Assembly (NCBI GenBank): GCA_029961685.1
Contig: JARWKL010000008.1
Coordinates: 40,254,821-40,318,820 of the forward strand
Direction: 5' to 3'
Length of the DNA: 64,000 nt
DNA from: Aristolochia californica
Taxonomy: Eukaryota; Streptophyta; Magnoliopsida; Piperales; Aristolochiaceae
Position numbers and translations under genes: made by a program. Positions 10,196 to 23,700 of this stretch are shown here, one piece after another (position 1 is the stretch's first letter; each line of letters starts with the position of its first letter). Under the pieces are notes generated by a model. That model did no database searches and had not been told where the DNA came from. It saw only the letters and a program-made list of their open reading frames with translations.

Positions 10196-13100
10196 TTAAG
10201 CACCTCCAGTTGGCTTAGACAGGAACAATGCTGTACACTGCTCTGCTGTATCCTCAGGGCTGGTCACTGCAGAAAGAAGAAGATAGTAAAAGGACAGCAC
10301 AAACACAAAAGAGGTATTGGAAAGTAGAAATATATACGTATGATTGCAGTGTAATGCTCATGCAACTTTTACATGACAAAATCTAATTGAATGTACCTTT
10401 AATGAATTCTATTTATGATCATGAATAGGCCCAGTTTAAGACATTCAATATCTTGCAGAGAAAGAATTTAACTTAAAATTTTCTAAGCACTCTCAGGAAG
10501 CATGACCAAGCTTTTTTTAAGTTTTTATTATGTGCAGAATGTATATCTGGATTGAGTTCTTATGCTGACTACTCAGAAATAACCATGTAAAAAGAACACT
10601 AAAAAGCATATATATTTTTATATGAATTACAGATCAGAAATATTATGTAACCCAACCAATACATTTCAATAATTCAGTCAGATGAGCATTGAAACATATC
10701 CACCAGAGGGATTACTGCATTAGATCTAAATAGACAGTCATGTCGTCACACTTGATGATGATATGACGAGCAGAACAATTGTTATGACACTTGTTTCACA
10801 GGCCAAAGACAAACCTGTGTGACCAACTGTTCGGTCTGATTCATAAATCTCGTAGTCATTGCCTCCCTGTTCCAATTAAAAGAAACTCAAAAAATTGATT
10901 TCTTATTCATAGATCAGAAAAGTTTGACATTAAACAAAAACTAGTGGCCACATTAAGGGTCTGTTTGGAACCCCATGGAAAAGAAAAGAAAAGAAAATGA
11001 GAATTTGACCATTATCATTCCCAAAAATAATTAGTGAAAAAGAGAATTTGATCGTTATCTCAATTTGACTAACTATTTTTTGAGATAATAATGGTCAAAT
11101 TCTTATTTTCTTTTCTTTTCCATGGAGTTCCAAACAGACCCTAAAGGAACGGGCAAAGAAAGCTAAATAGATAAAACCATTGTAGAACTTAAATCATCTA
11201 CGACAAGCAATTACCTTGTATGTCTTGTCCCCAAAAAAGTGAATTTCATCAAATTCTTCAAGAAATCTCAAACAGTAAGTCTTGTCCCAACCTCGTGGAA
11301 ATACCTGTAACAAGAAAAAAATAACTTGAGTTTATAAAATACTTTTTATGGACAACTCTAAAGAACTGTATAAACTGAGACCATAGTTCACTCACATCAA
11401 AGCTTATTTGTCCTCCAATGGAAAATGCTAAGTTAAGGTGTGCAAACTTCTCTCGGAGCACAGAGACCATCTTTGGGCGTACATTGTGAACCTGATTATT
11501 TTACAACTCAAACATTTAATCATTAAGTGTATACAGCTGATAGAGGTGGAAACGAGATGAGTCCAATCCAAACAACCAGGCCCAGCTCAGCTCAGTAAAA
11601 TTCATGTATTGGCTCCAGCTCTTAGCTTTGCTTCATATACAACATGGCATTTTTGTAACAAATAATTTGAGCTGCCTCCTGAGCCATTGAACCAAGCTAG
11701 GCAAAGCTCGGGCTTGGCTCATTGTGGGTACGAGCTTGCCTCTAACTCAGAAGAGAACCGAACAGAGCTGTTCACTGTCCAGCTCAGCTCAGTGCCACTT
11801 CTAGTACCTTTTTTTTTTTTTGAAATGTTGATAACCACTCCTAGTACCTGATAAAAAAATAGATTATTTTTCATTGGAGCAGGAAATACCTTGTCATACT
11901 TTTCAAACTCATCCCTTTCTTCCTGACTGCAGTTACGCCCAATCGGTGACACATTAATCATGCCACTTCGAAATTCTATGAATGTTCCCCTAGATCAGGG
12001 AATTAAAGACCTCAGTTCTATGTTTGTTGCACCAAACTTATTACAGTGAATATCTCTGCACTAACCTTTTAATTGGAATATCCAAGTCAGCAATATAATG
12101 GAGTGTGAAATTGATAAACTCCTACACAAAAATAAGTTTCGTAAATTATATATAACAGCAATTTAAGCAAAAAAGTGTAACCATAGTTTGAAAAAGAAGC
12201 ACCACACCTTAAGTTTTTCCTCTCCAAGGAATGTCTTCAAGCTCTGCAACAGAAGCAGAAACTTTGAGCCATGTTGAGAAAAACACTAGAAATGCAGTTT
12301 TTGACAACAGATGGTTGTTGATGTGAATTTGTTCACAATTTTTCCTTTTAATGACAGAATAGAAACTTCTTGTAGGAAAAAGAAATCCTGACACTGAAAT
12401 TTCAGTCTACCTGACTACCAATGAGTTTCCCATCTTTGTGAGCCACAAGACCATTTTCAGAAAAGACATAATCGTAGTCATTGATTACTGCAGAGAAAAA
12501 CAGAAATGTTGTTTAGCCTTGAGATAACCACAACAACCAACAAAAACCTCATTCCAGGACTTTAAACTTAAGCATTGAGACATGTTTGACCAGTGAGTGT
12601 ATCAACAGCACCAAAACAACTTACAAAACCAATAGAACTATCGAACTTAAAGGAACCTAAATTTAAGCATTGAGACATGTTTGACCAGTGAGTGTATCAA
12701 CAGCACCAAAACAACTTACAAAACCAATAGAACTATCGAACTTAAAGGAACCTAAATTAACACACTTTGAGGCACATAATAAATTTACTCACAGTTAAAA
12801 AGCTGCTTATGATCCTTACGAATCAAGATATTCTCACACACAATAACAGAAAAACCAAAATTACAAATTCTTATATCCAAAACATTATCAGCAGGAATTA
12901 TTTAGGACAGAGTAAAGTGAAGAAAAATATACATATGTACCTGCTTTCCCAAGCTGTTCTGATATCTTTACAAGATCAGATCCACCAACGACCCCCACTG
13001 TTACAACCTGTCCAGGCAAAGAGAGCATTGTGAAAGTTAAACAGAAGAATCTTAATTAGAGCTTCCAAACCAAATTTAGATATGGTAAGATTAGTACCTC

Positions 13101-13534
13101 TTGAAGTTTCTTCATGAACTCTAACATCTTTGGTGTTACTACCTGATGATTGAATAAGATAACCATGTAAGTGGTTAATTAACCATCAATGACAGAAAAA
13201 TTGATTACATTTTCCAGTAACTGCAGTTTTCATTCTCATAGTTACTAGTGGCAATAAAACCATTATCCTCTTCAAAAGCTGCTTTGCTATGAAGCACTCA
13301 TCACAAAGAGACTGTTCAGTTGTTTTGCTCATGCAAAGCACCAAACCTTGTTTTCCAACGTCAGATGGAAATACTACTCACAAAACTAGTGCAGATAGAA
13401 TGAATTCATATGCATCTAGGACTATAAAGTTTGGCAGTTCAAGAAGAGCTTAAAAAACGGAAAACCTTTCTTGGAGCTGTAAGGGTCCCATCAACATCAA
13501 ATAAAGCAATCAGACCTGGCTTTCTTGCTGCCAT
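10196..13534 (-). CDS. PMM: Phosphomannomutase
   Basis: Eleven exons close in frame (transcript order): 13466-13534, 13098-13142, 12941-13007, 12411-12487, 12208-12243, 12066-12121, 11890-11989, 11396-11491, 11215-11304, 10815-10866 and 10196-10266, giving 252 residues, the usual plant length. The enzyme interconverts mannose-6-phosphate and mannose-1-phosphate in the cytosol, feeding GDP-mannose for ascorbate, glycoprotein and GPI-anchor synthesis. It is a HAD-superfamily enzyme: the catalytic DVDGT loop is at residues 13-17. [42 protein letters not shown] and [15 protein letters not shown] follow in the order typical of eukaryotic PMMs. No key residue is missing. A non-coding first exon probably lies near 16481-16600. 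Intron 3 carries a perfect 95-bp tandem duplication and intron 9 a MITE; neither touches an exon. Confidence 0.96.
10957..11141. mobile_element. Tourist-like MITE (185 bp fold-back) in PMM intron 9
   Basis: The element begins GGGTCTGTTTGGAAC and ends with its complement GTTCCAAACAGACCC. The inverted repeats extend about 75 bp inward with few mismatches, so nearly the whole element can fold into one hairpin. A TAA trinucleotide flanks both ends (10954-10956 and 11142-11144), as expected of the PIF/Harbinger (Tourist) superfamily. There is no coding capacity. It lies between PMM exons 10 and 9, clear of both splice sites. Confidence 0.9.
12568..12757. repeat. Perfect 95-bp tandem duplication in PMM intron 3
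   Basis: Two head-to-tail copies, 12568-12662 and 12663-12757, share the full unit from TTAAGCATTGAGACATG to AAAGGAACCTAAA with no difference that I can see. Such identity means either a recent duplication or an assembly artefact. Confidence 0.92.
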
Positions 13535-13549
13535 CTTTCACCTCAGTAT

Positions 13550-16480
13550 CTGCTATGACATGAAGAAATTAAATTAGGAATTGCATTTACAGCCAACCTT
13601 CCGAAATCAGTATTCTAGATCTAACATTTGATGATTAACTTAAAAATCTCGTAGAAACTACACACTGGAAGCAACATAAACCTGATGCTATTGCTTTCTT
13701 TTACAAGACCTCAAAACTACCACAAAAGCACTCAACTTCAGCAATTGCAGATTTAAAAGTCAACTGCAGTAAGAGATAAAAAGTTTGGAGAAGGTGAATA
13801 AGTATCAAAATTAACAAACGATAGATAAACATGGAAGGATCAATAACCCCATCACAAGGGCAAATTTCTGATGACATTGACCGTTCACTTATATATTTGT
13901 TCATTCGATATGTATACTTTTTGGTGAAATGCTATACAATATGCAGGCATAATTACATTAAAACAAGTGTGCCTTTTTCCTTTTTTGAAATTCAAGCAGA
14001 TCATAAGTGGGTATCTGCTTTTATATAACTTATTTCCTAATTTTCAGTCATTACCCTAAACCATGAGTATATGCTAATAATTCATTTATATAAACAAATT
14101 TATATGGTGAAAGTTCTGTAAGGCACATTTCTCCAACACCTGAACAAAAAATAAACTTCAGTATAGAACAATTTGAGCAAGTGAAATCTTCTCCTTCATG
14201 TTAGAGAAAAGGTCCAGGCCATATCATTGTTTATGCCCCCACTTGATCATCCTAATAAACTTTAATAGAGCTACCTTTAAAGGTAATCCACTTAGACAAG
14301 CAAAGAACAATAAAATCTAAGTCTTGTTTTTCTTTTTCATAGTTGCATTTAATTGGCTTTAGGATAACATTTTTCATCGTCTTAAGACAGACTAATGCTT
14401 CCATTTTAAGATAGTTTTTTGAGTTTAAAAACTTCCACTTTTATCTCATGAAATAATGAAACCTGTCTCCCAAAAAAAAAGTAAAGAAACAAATTGAGTG
14501 GCATTTCTCTTTACTTAATAATAGATTTAAAATTAAATGAGATCTCCACCAAATCAAAATAATCAGGTAAGGTGATTGTTCTGCCAGAGAAAATTGGGTC
14601 AAAAATGATGATCATACCTCCATATGAAATGTCATTCCCAGAAAATGTGAGTGAGTTAGGTACTGTTTTACTCTTCATTAATTAATTCAGCATTTAGAAA
14701 CAATTTTGCAAAAAAAAATAGTAATAATAATAATAATTTTGCAAAGAAAAAAAAAGAAAGAAAGAAATTACCTTAAGAAGAAGTGCAATATTTTTGTGAA
14801 AAGTAAAATAGCTTTCAAAAAATCATTTCAAACAGGACTTATAAAGGACAACTCCACATCACCACCTATGAATCAAATATGTGTACTCACAATTCACAAC
14901 ATAATTTGGTCACCTGATCTGAGCACATCCGGCTGGATATCACTCCGTGTACTCAACATGTTTAACTCGTCAAAAAAATCTTATTAATATTTTTTTTATA
15001 ACTATCCAACAACAAATCGACCGCACCCTCCATCCCCAAAATATCATATACCAACATTCCACACATCTTAGATGAATGATTCATTTCAGATTCAATCAAG
15101 TGAATGGAAATGTTGAAAATTTTATTGAGTAAACAAAGAAAACAACTAAGAGGAATTAACAATAGTCACAATGTGATGTTGGAGTGAGGATCCCTTTTTT
15201 GCAAGCTTGTCAGCCAATTTATTTGTTGATCTAAGAACATGCAACAAAGAAATCTGACTTCAAACACACAAGTCTAAAATCTGGTCAGGGATGGAATTGA
15301 AGTGCCAAGGAACCAGACTCGTTGTTTCCGCACCAGCCAATTACCAGCGCGGAGTCACCTTCAACAATCAAATAAGGCTGTCTTTCCAAAGCCATTAGGG
15401 TAAATTACAGCTAATGAAAAACAAGAACAATAACACCAAGGCTCATTCACCAAATCAAAGACATGCAAAGGCCAGAACTTAATTAAAACCAATTGTTCAG
15501 ATCATAAGCTTAAAGAAGTAGACCACTAGCAAAATATCTTCAAACACCATCAATTTACCTATAGTGCCCAAAACATTAAGTTCTGTGAGAAATGGCTCCT
15601 GAATCACTTCTGCAGTGAAATTAAACCACAATGCAAGAACTTACCAGCACCAAGCAGCAAACTTTTGCAGATCTGAACAGGGCAACCAAAATTTCTTTAT
15701 TTTTTGAATCTGAATACCGAAGAATTCACTTAGAGAATGATTTGAGAGGTCAAAAAATTTAGTGTTTTTTATTCTACTCTGTGATCACCCTCGGAAGAAG
15801 AGCCCAGATCTGGACATTAAATTTCAATGTTTTTCCACCAAACAACTTCCCTTCTGCCAAAATCCCGAATATACCCCTGACGAGAAATAAAAAAAGAAAG
15901 GAAGACCCTTTTTGATGGAAGAAGACAGAAGTGGAGAACTTTCATGGAAGGAGCAAACATTTAAAATGAAAACGAAAACGGCTCCCACAAATAAATGACA
16001 AAAAGTTAGTTCACCTGCAGAAGAGACGAAAAAAGTAGGAAATCTGAGAGAGAGAGAGAGAGGATAATATGCTAGTGGCGAATTCGTACAAAAAAAGTAA
16101 CAAATTCCCGTGAATACGATTCTCTACCATATGAGAACCAAAGCACGACGCGAGACATGGTAGCAAGAATAAGGGCACCCGACCGAAGAGATACAGAACA
16201 ATCTGAGAAAATGAGAGAGGAGAGAAGCAATTGCTGCGAGAGCAATAGGAAACTGGGAATCGAAAAGAAAAAATAGGCGAGCATAGAGATGAACAGCGAG
16301 AAGGGGATGAAATGCCCAAGGGAGATGAACGTAACCAGTTACCCTCGTCCATGTGAATTCATTTCAGCCATTAGATCTGAACAATGACCATTTCAAAGTT
16401 TGAAACAAAGCTACTAATGCTGGCTAACTTTTCCCATAAATGTAAACAGGAAGAAGAGAAGATGAAAAAAACGCAGCTTA
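13550..16480 (-). other. Probable 5'-leader intron of phosphomannomutase
   Basis: On the minus strand a donor (CTGAACAG/gtaagc) ends at 16481 and an acceptor (tcatagcag/ATACTG) lies 15 bases before the PMM ATG, which would make a 2.9-kb intron in the 5' leader. The interval contains AT-rich DNA, a GA repeat at about 16045-16065 and short frames without splice support. I see no gene within it. The assignment is inferred from splice sites only. Confidence 0.5.
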
Positions 16481-16620
16481 CCTGTTCAGGCGAAAGTCGA
16501 AGCGCAGCTACACGCAACGGTCCCGGCTTTCTCCTCCTTCCCTCCGCCGGTGGAGGGTGACCAATTTCCTAGAGGTGGAAGACGACGGAGAGGAGTGGTT
16601 GAGCAGGATTATTAGTTCAC
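16481..16620 (-). promoter_or_regulatory. Probable non-coding first exon and promoter of PMM
   Basis: A GC-richer block ends in a strong minus-strand donor at 16480/16481, upstream of the PMM coding exons. Position, composition and the matching acceptor at 13549/13550 suggest the transcription start lies here. No clear TATA box was identified. Confidence 0.4.
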
Positions 16621-17748
16621 CCCTCGCAGATTCAAAATTACATCAAGGCCCCTCTCAAATTAAAATTGATCCTAGCGTCGTCGCCCTCCCCCCTTCTTCT
16701 TCGCTGCTTCTCTGATAACAAAGAGGTTCACAGAGAAGAACCCCGACGAGGACGAAAGGCTCCGCCATCCCTCTTTCTTCCTCAACACGCCAGAAGGGAG
16801 GGAGAGAACGAATTCGGCCTCTAAAAAAAAAATGTTTATTAAATAACTAAAATCAAGGCTAATTATTTGTCAAAAATCAAATAAATAATTGAGTGTGATA
16901 ATTTGAAATCGGGTGTATCAATTGGTGATTTTTTATTTTTTTTAGTAAGAGAAAATTTTAAAATATAGGGATAATATTATCATTTTATTAAAAATCAAAT
17001 AATGGGATGGGAGTAACTATTTCTTTTTTAATCCAAAAGGTAAGAATAATTTGTAATTTCTGAGAACTGAGATGGGTGAAGTAATTTTTCATCTTCTCCC
17101 AACTGGAGCATCAAAGGTTGCAAAGAACTCTTATGAAACCAAAACATAATTCCACATTCCAGGCATCCCCAAGTTTCTGGGATTGGGCTAGTGCAATTGT
17201 AGGAAATTCATTCCAGATGAGAAAGCTGCAGACCTGATCTTTGATATGAGTAGTTGAATTACAAATCTATTGATTAACTGGTTCATATTAGTTAAAATCA
17301 ACATTTTGATGTCTCAAGCTAGAATCACATTGCAGAATCATCTAGTATCTGTTTTCAGTAGTTTTTACAGACAATGAATCAGAAGATGGAAGGGGAGGAA
17401 CTCAGTGCCCATATGTATAGAGTCATATGTTCAGACTTCAGAACAGAAAGAACAGAAGAAGGCTGCACACCACTGCTTAAGAATAACCCGTATAATTTCT
17501 TCCATCTTCTCAAAATGTTTGGCACATCAAAAAATATTACACATCGCCTATATTTACAATGGATCGGTATATACGAGCAAAAATACCCCAGCCTCAGCTC
17601 ATGTCACCTTCCCCACATCTCAGTTTTGGATTCAACCGAGTGCCTAGCTTCTTTCATAGCCAAGAACAAAAAGAAAACCTCAATGGCCCTGTATTTGTAC
17701 AAGTAACGATGAGGACAACCAGAGCAGAGTCGTGAGGGGAGAAGTAAG
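16621..17748. other. Intergenic region between PMM promoter and helicase 3' end
   Basis: The stretch 16800-17060 is very AT-rich, with no coding signal. The stretch 17100-17748 is probably 3' flank and untranslated region of the minus-strand helicase gene; the short open frames there lack splice support or homology. Confidence 0.5.
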
Positions 17749-20700
17749 TTACAAAGAGCCACCCATAAACAGGTATCTTAGATCTTCCACTGTTAAACGT
17801 GTTGCGGAGCCGCCAGTTTTGTCTTCTCCAAAAGCAGATGAAACCATTTCTCTTTTCTTTTCCTGAAACCCAGATAGTAGAGCAGATTAAAAGACAAGAC
17901 CCATGAAGGAAACCGGATTTATCTTCTAGATCGCATTCATGTATTGTTTGATAGTTTTCTCAGTAACATGATCAACTTATCAAATATTTACACTATCTCA
18001 GTTAATAGCTTTCAAGACAGCATACTGATTAAAGAAGAAAAAGTACCTGCAGCGCTAAGATTCGGTCCTCTACTGAGTTTTCAATGGTTAGCCGTGAAAC
18101 AGTCACCTGTCGAGTCTGCCCAATCCGATGTGCCCTATCAACAGCTTGATCTTCTGTAGTTGGATTCCACCAAAGGTCCAGAATAATAACATGATTAGCG
18201 GCTACCATGTTTAGACCAAGATTTCCAGCTTTAAGAGACATGATCATAACAGTAACCTGGTCAGAGAAATGGAAGAAGCATTGGTACTGTAATTTTCTGC
18301 AATCCTTATCACTAGGTAAACGCCAAAAGAAATTTAGCTCTTCATGAGATGAGAGGAATCAAACCTCGGGATTATTGGTAAAATCTTTGACAGCTTTATC
18401 CCTAGAAGCCAAGGTCATGGTCCCATCAAGTCTCCTGAATTGTATGGAGGACTCTTTGATGGAATTCTCCAATAGGTCCAGCATGCTAGTCCATTGAGAA
18501 AAAACAATGACCTTGTCTGGCAGTTGCAGTTTGGAAGAACAAGCAGAAGATCCCAAGTAGCTGGTAATTTCTGTGGAAAGTACTGTTTGTCCAGATCCAT
18601 TAGAAATCAGTGCAGAACTGGCTTTCTTCGGCTTGCAAACTGCAGATAGAATCTCAAGAGCAGCTCTAATTTTAGAAGAAATAAGAGTATTCCCACCATC
18701 AACAAACGTTTCATCTACTCCAGAAGAACTTCCATCATTATCATTATCGAATTTGCCAGAAATTGAACTACGCAGAGTAGCTCTAGAAAATGTCGAATCA
18801 GGACTAACTTGATCTTTGCAGTCTTCTACAGGGCAGCTGTTACAATCTCCAGCCAACATGTCAGACAGACATTGGTAGCAGAAAACATGACCACACATGG
18901 TAACAACAGCATCCTCAGGTGGGTCCTGCAAAATAATATCACAAGCAATGAATTGCTTCAGAAATTGTCTATGAAGCCACGAATATAGACTTAACAGGAA
19001 ATTATTAGTTTGTCCAACAGAACTGTAAATTGAGTATATATAAATAATTGTATCAAGTGAAAAGTGCAGGGAAAAAACTTACATTGCATAATCTGCAAAT
19101 TGCTGCAGATGGTTCTAATAAATTCAGTAAATAGATCAACATCTCCTTGGGAAGGTTCCTTGCCATCTTTAAGGAAGGAGTTCCAACTGATTTAGAATGG
19201 AAACCTTCGGCTAGTAGGGGATGATCACAGGCTTGACGGAGACGCAAAAGCATCAAGAGAATATTTGCATAATTTTGATTCACTGTTCCCTCATCGGCAT
19301 ATTTCTGCAACATGCAAGTTAAAATCAAAACATGTTAAAATAGGACAAAAATGGGTTTGGCCAACCAGACCCTGAACCAACAAATCGTTACAAGAAGACA
19401 CTGCAGAATGCAGTCCTGTAAACATGGAAGAGAGACCCACATGAAGAAACAGTTCAAAATAGTAGAATACTGCCACCAAACCCTTAACAGAATTAATATA
19501 AGGGTAATCTCTTAATACAGCCCTAAATTTTGTGCTGATTCAAAATGCAACCTTGAGTAGAGAGAAGTAACACCTATCTTCTTCTAATTTTGTCACTATA
19601 GTTCTTTCTCCCTTTCTGTTTCTACAAAGAGATAGGAGAGACTTCACTCCCTCTGCATGCAAAAAAAGAGAAAATACAAGGGTAACTTTGTCATTTTGTA
19701 TGACCGCACTTCCTTCCATCAATATACACTCATGGCATAGCTGCATTTCTTCACTAAATTTTAACTAAAATGCTGTTTCTCAAAATATGGCTGTTGATTC
19801 TGCAGGAGAGAAAACTGGTGGGAGAGATTAGGGTTTACAAACCCCTCTCTCCTATTTATAACTTAAAAAATATCTAAATTACATCCACATCTTTGCTCTC
19901 CCTTAAACCCTAGAAAACTACTTTCTAGAAGAAATGACTTTTCTAGAAAATAAACAAATTTATATAAACTCGAAATTATACTTCTAACAATGGCAAATTT
20001 GTGATTGTATGTGGAATTACAAAAAAAATTAGGCTATATTTAAATATCAACATTGTTATACAATTATAGTCATCTTTTACTCTAGTTCCTAAATCTTTAA
20101 AAATATTTTATTAGAAAAAAGGGGGGGGGGGGGGGGGGGGGGGGGTTGCACAATGACCCACTCCTCTCTGACTATCAAGAGGGAAGCGGCCCCCACCCTG
20201 CCCCCTCGCCCTTCTTTCCACTCCATGTGCCTTGGCCTTCCACATGCCTTCTCTCCCATGAGGTTTTCTCCATGTATGAAAGGTCAGCAGTGGAGGGTGT
20301 CCAAGCGACCTCCCTGAATTGGGAAGGGAGTAGGGTGGGCATCCTTACCACCTCTTCCTTTCTCTCAGCTTATCATAGGTATGTGAGAATTTCACTCCAT
20401 GCAACAGAGAATAGGCCCTCTGAGTGCACAAAGCAAACAGTCATAGAGGAACGGTGTAGAGGTAAGGGCCTGCCTCCCTCTCCTGCTCTCTCTATCACAA
20501 GGAGAAATTTTCTAGTGCCAGAAGATTGAGGGGAGGTGGGTCCTTCGCATCTTCCTTGCATGGAAAGGAAGGGTACTCTCTCCCAAAATACAATGTTATT
20601 TCATTTAAAAAAAAAAAAAATACAATGTCATTTAAAAAATTATATATACAGTAATTCACGAAATTAGTCCCTCCACTCCTCTTAGTCTGGTGACCATTAA

Positions 20701-23700
20701 GCCAAAGGCCCAATCAGCAGGATATCATTAATATTGGGAGAGTAAGAGAAGTACCTTGAATTGTGAGCGAAAATCTGCCTCTAAACTAGAATAAAATGCA
20801 CGCTCCTGAGGAGAAAAATTGACCTTCTTCAAAGATACTGATTTTGGTGGTAATTGCAACACTGGTCTCCCATCTATCTGTGTCTCTATATCAAAGCAAT
20901 GGCAATAGTTCAGTAACCCTAACCTATATAAGCACATGAAATGGTAGATCTTGCACATTAATACTGATTCACATTAAGCCACTTGACAGACTTTGTGTTA
21001 AAGAAAGCCAGAGAACAATTGCAGCACAGGATAGACACAATCTGTCATCAAATACTTCAAAAATGAATAATAATGTAAAAAATAGAAAATATTTCATCAA
21101 TCAGATCTGAGCCCTTCATTAAACAGAAAGTATATCAGGTGGTATGATACAAGTGATTCATTAGTAAGCAGTATAGGCTCTTTCAACATCCTATCTTACC
21201 GATATTCACACTCTCTTACTTCATCACTAGTAAATGGAAGGCACTGATCATGAAAACCAATGAGCCATCTTGGTGTATGCACTTTTTTTTTTTATTATTA
21301 TTGATTACACACGTACGCAACCCTTAAACCCAGGTGAGACTTAAAGCCAAGAGATTGCACTAAAAACCCCCACGTGACCATTGAGCCAAAGGCCCAATCC
21401 ATCTGCATGCACATGCTTTTGGGAGGGGTGCAAATTGCATCGACACAATCTAGACCATTGATCAATGAATATAGACGCAAAATATCGGCCCACTAAAGTT
21501 GGATAACTTAAGCATGCACTAATGAACAATAGAGCCTATATGAGGGGCTACCAACCAGAAGTATGATAATGCTAAAAAATTTCATTGTTACTTGCATCAG
21601 TATTCATGCTTCATGCTCAAATGAAAACTAAATATGACCTCAAAGAGTTTCATTGTTGCTCATTCAATTGGATGTAGAAGTTAAAATGAAGACACAAGAA
21701 ATAAAAAAAAGCAACTATTAGATCAAACCAGGCAATATGTTACAGAACACTTTAAATTTTCAAAAGAATCTTCCCGTTATAAATGAGAGATCACCATTTT
21801 TTTCAAAATTTGAAATCAACCTTTAAAAAAAAAAAATTAAGATCAACCATTTTAATGGGTTAACTTTGGCTGCCAACAGTTGGGCAGGAGCAAGTGAAAT
21901 AAATTATTTAAAGAGAAAGGAAAAAGAAAAAGAGTGTATTTAGCTAATCTTTTAGGATAAGAAAAACATGTGCATAACAGGTGATAAAATGGAAGTAACT
22001 CAGGAAGCACAATCTTCTGACGCAAGCAAAACATGACATTGCCAATTTGTGCCAAGGGAACAGAGAGGCGATCACCCCATGGAATAAACTGCCCTCCAGA
22101 TCTTGACTGCTCTAGCATATATAAAAACACTATAAAGTAGCTACTTTTGTGTGATGCACAAAACCTATCATATAACAGAGGTTACTTTTTTCTGTCAAGC
22201 ACCGAATGTAGCTGGATCAGCTAGTTCTACATGCTGTATAGCAAGAAAGGTGGGAACAGGATTTTTATTGAGTGAATAAGAGAGAACCAGTATAAAAAAG
22301 GAACTAACGTATGCTGGAAGAGAGAGTAGAGGCAGAAAGATAGAAATACGTGACTCTGATTCTATTAAGCAATCTGGCTCAGTGCAAGTTACCTATTCTT
22401 CCTCAGTCTTTCTCTCCTACTATGTTACAAGAAAAGATATCCTCAGCGAATTACACAACCTGCCCAGATTATCTCCCACATAAACATAATGCTTTATCTA
22501 TAACCCAAAAAATCGACATAATATCTTTGAAATAGACGGTGATTTAAAAGAAAAGGATGAAGAGAACTATGACATTAGACTCAAAATGAAATTGATGCAC
22601 TGGAAAAAAAAATTGAAGTCTAAGAGAAAGATTGCCAGTTTCAATCTAATAGTATAAAGAACAGTTTAAAAGTCATATAACTAGTTGGTCTGATTAATTA
22701 AATATGCACTTCATGTATGCATCTTCCACTCCAAATTTTTTTTTTTTAAATGTCCACTCTAATATTCTGTTTCAATAGTCCATCCATATGTCTTACAAGA
22801 CCATGGTACAATTTCAAAAGCTTTACAAATCAAGTATTATCTACGATGTCCTTTGAACCATTAAATTCAGGGAAACCATGATATTAACTGTGAAGGGCAA
22901 AAAAAAAAAAAAAAAATATAGAACAAGAAAATAAACACCTCTGGACTTAGAGAAACCTGCAGAATTACCTTTCGTGCGCCGCAGCATTACAGTCTTGAGG
23001 ACAGCTTGAAGCTTCATATAGCCATGGATTGAATTCTTGGAAATTGGATATTTTATTGTTGCACAGAATGACTTATAGGTAGCATAAGGATCGTATCTAA
23101 GAAAGCGGAAGTAACTGTAGAGATCATCAATTGTGTTCTGGATGGGTGTCCCAGACAAGCACCATCTTCGTTTGGCTCGAAGACCACAGCAGGCTCTTGC
23201 TACCTGAGTTCTGTGGTTTTTTATGGACTGAGCTTCATCAAGGACCAACCTAAACCAAAGCACCCTAGCAAGTGGGCCACTCTCGCTATCAACAGCAGAA
23301 TCATCCATCCCTTTCTTGCTTTTTTTCTTCTTCTTACCCGCATTTGATGCCTTTTTCCTTTTCTTATTGGTAGAAAATCGTGAAGATAAGGCATAAGTAT
23401 CCATGTTTTTCTGCTCCTCCTCGTCTTCGTCAGCTTGGGGTAGCTTTGGCACTTCATTACTCACAATGGAATATGTTGTTAGAACCACATCAAATGTGGC
23501 TAGTTCAGTAGGATCCCTAGTTCGAGTACTTCCATGATAAATCAAAACCTTAAGCTTTTCACCTTCGGTAACTTTTTCATCCAATTCACGTGCCCATTGT
23601 CTAAGCACACTTGCCGGGCAGACAATCAATGTACCAGCTGCTGGCCTACCCTTGCGAGGTGCTGCTGCCATTGATATAAATGTGCTTTCCTTTTCAGCCT

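Noticed and set aside
20146..20529. 127-codon plus-strand frame next to the poly-G run
   Set aside because: Low-complexity, Pro/Ser-rich translation without a motif, inside an intron of the opposite strand.
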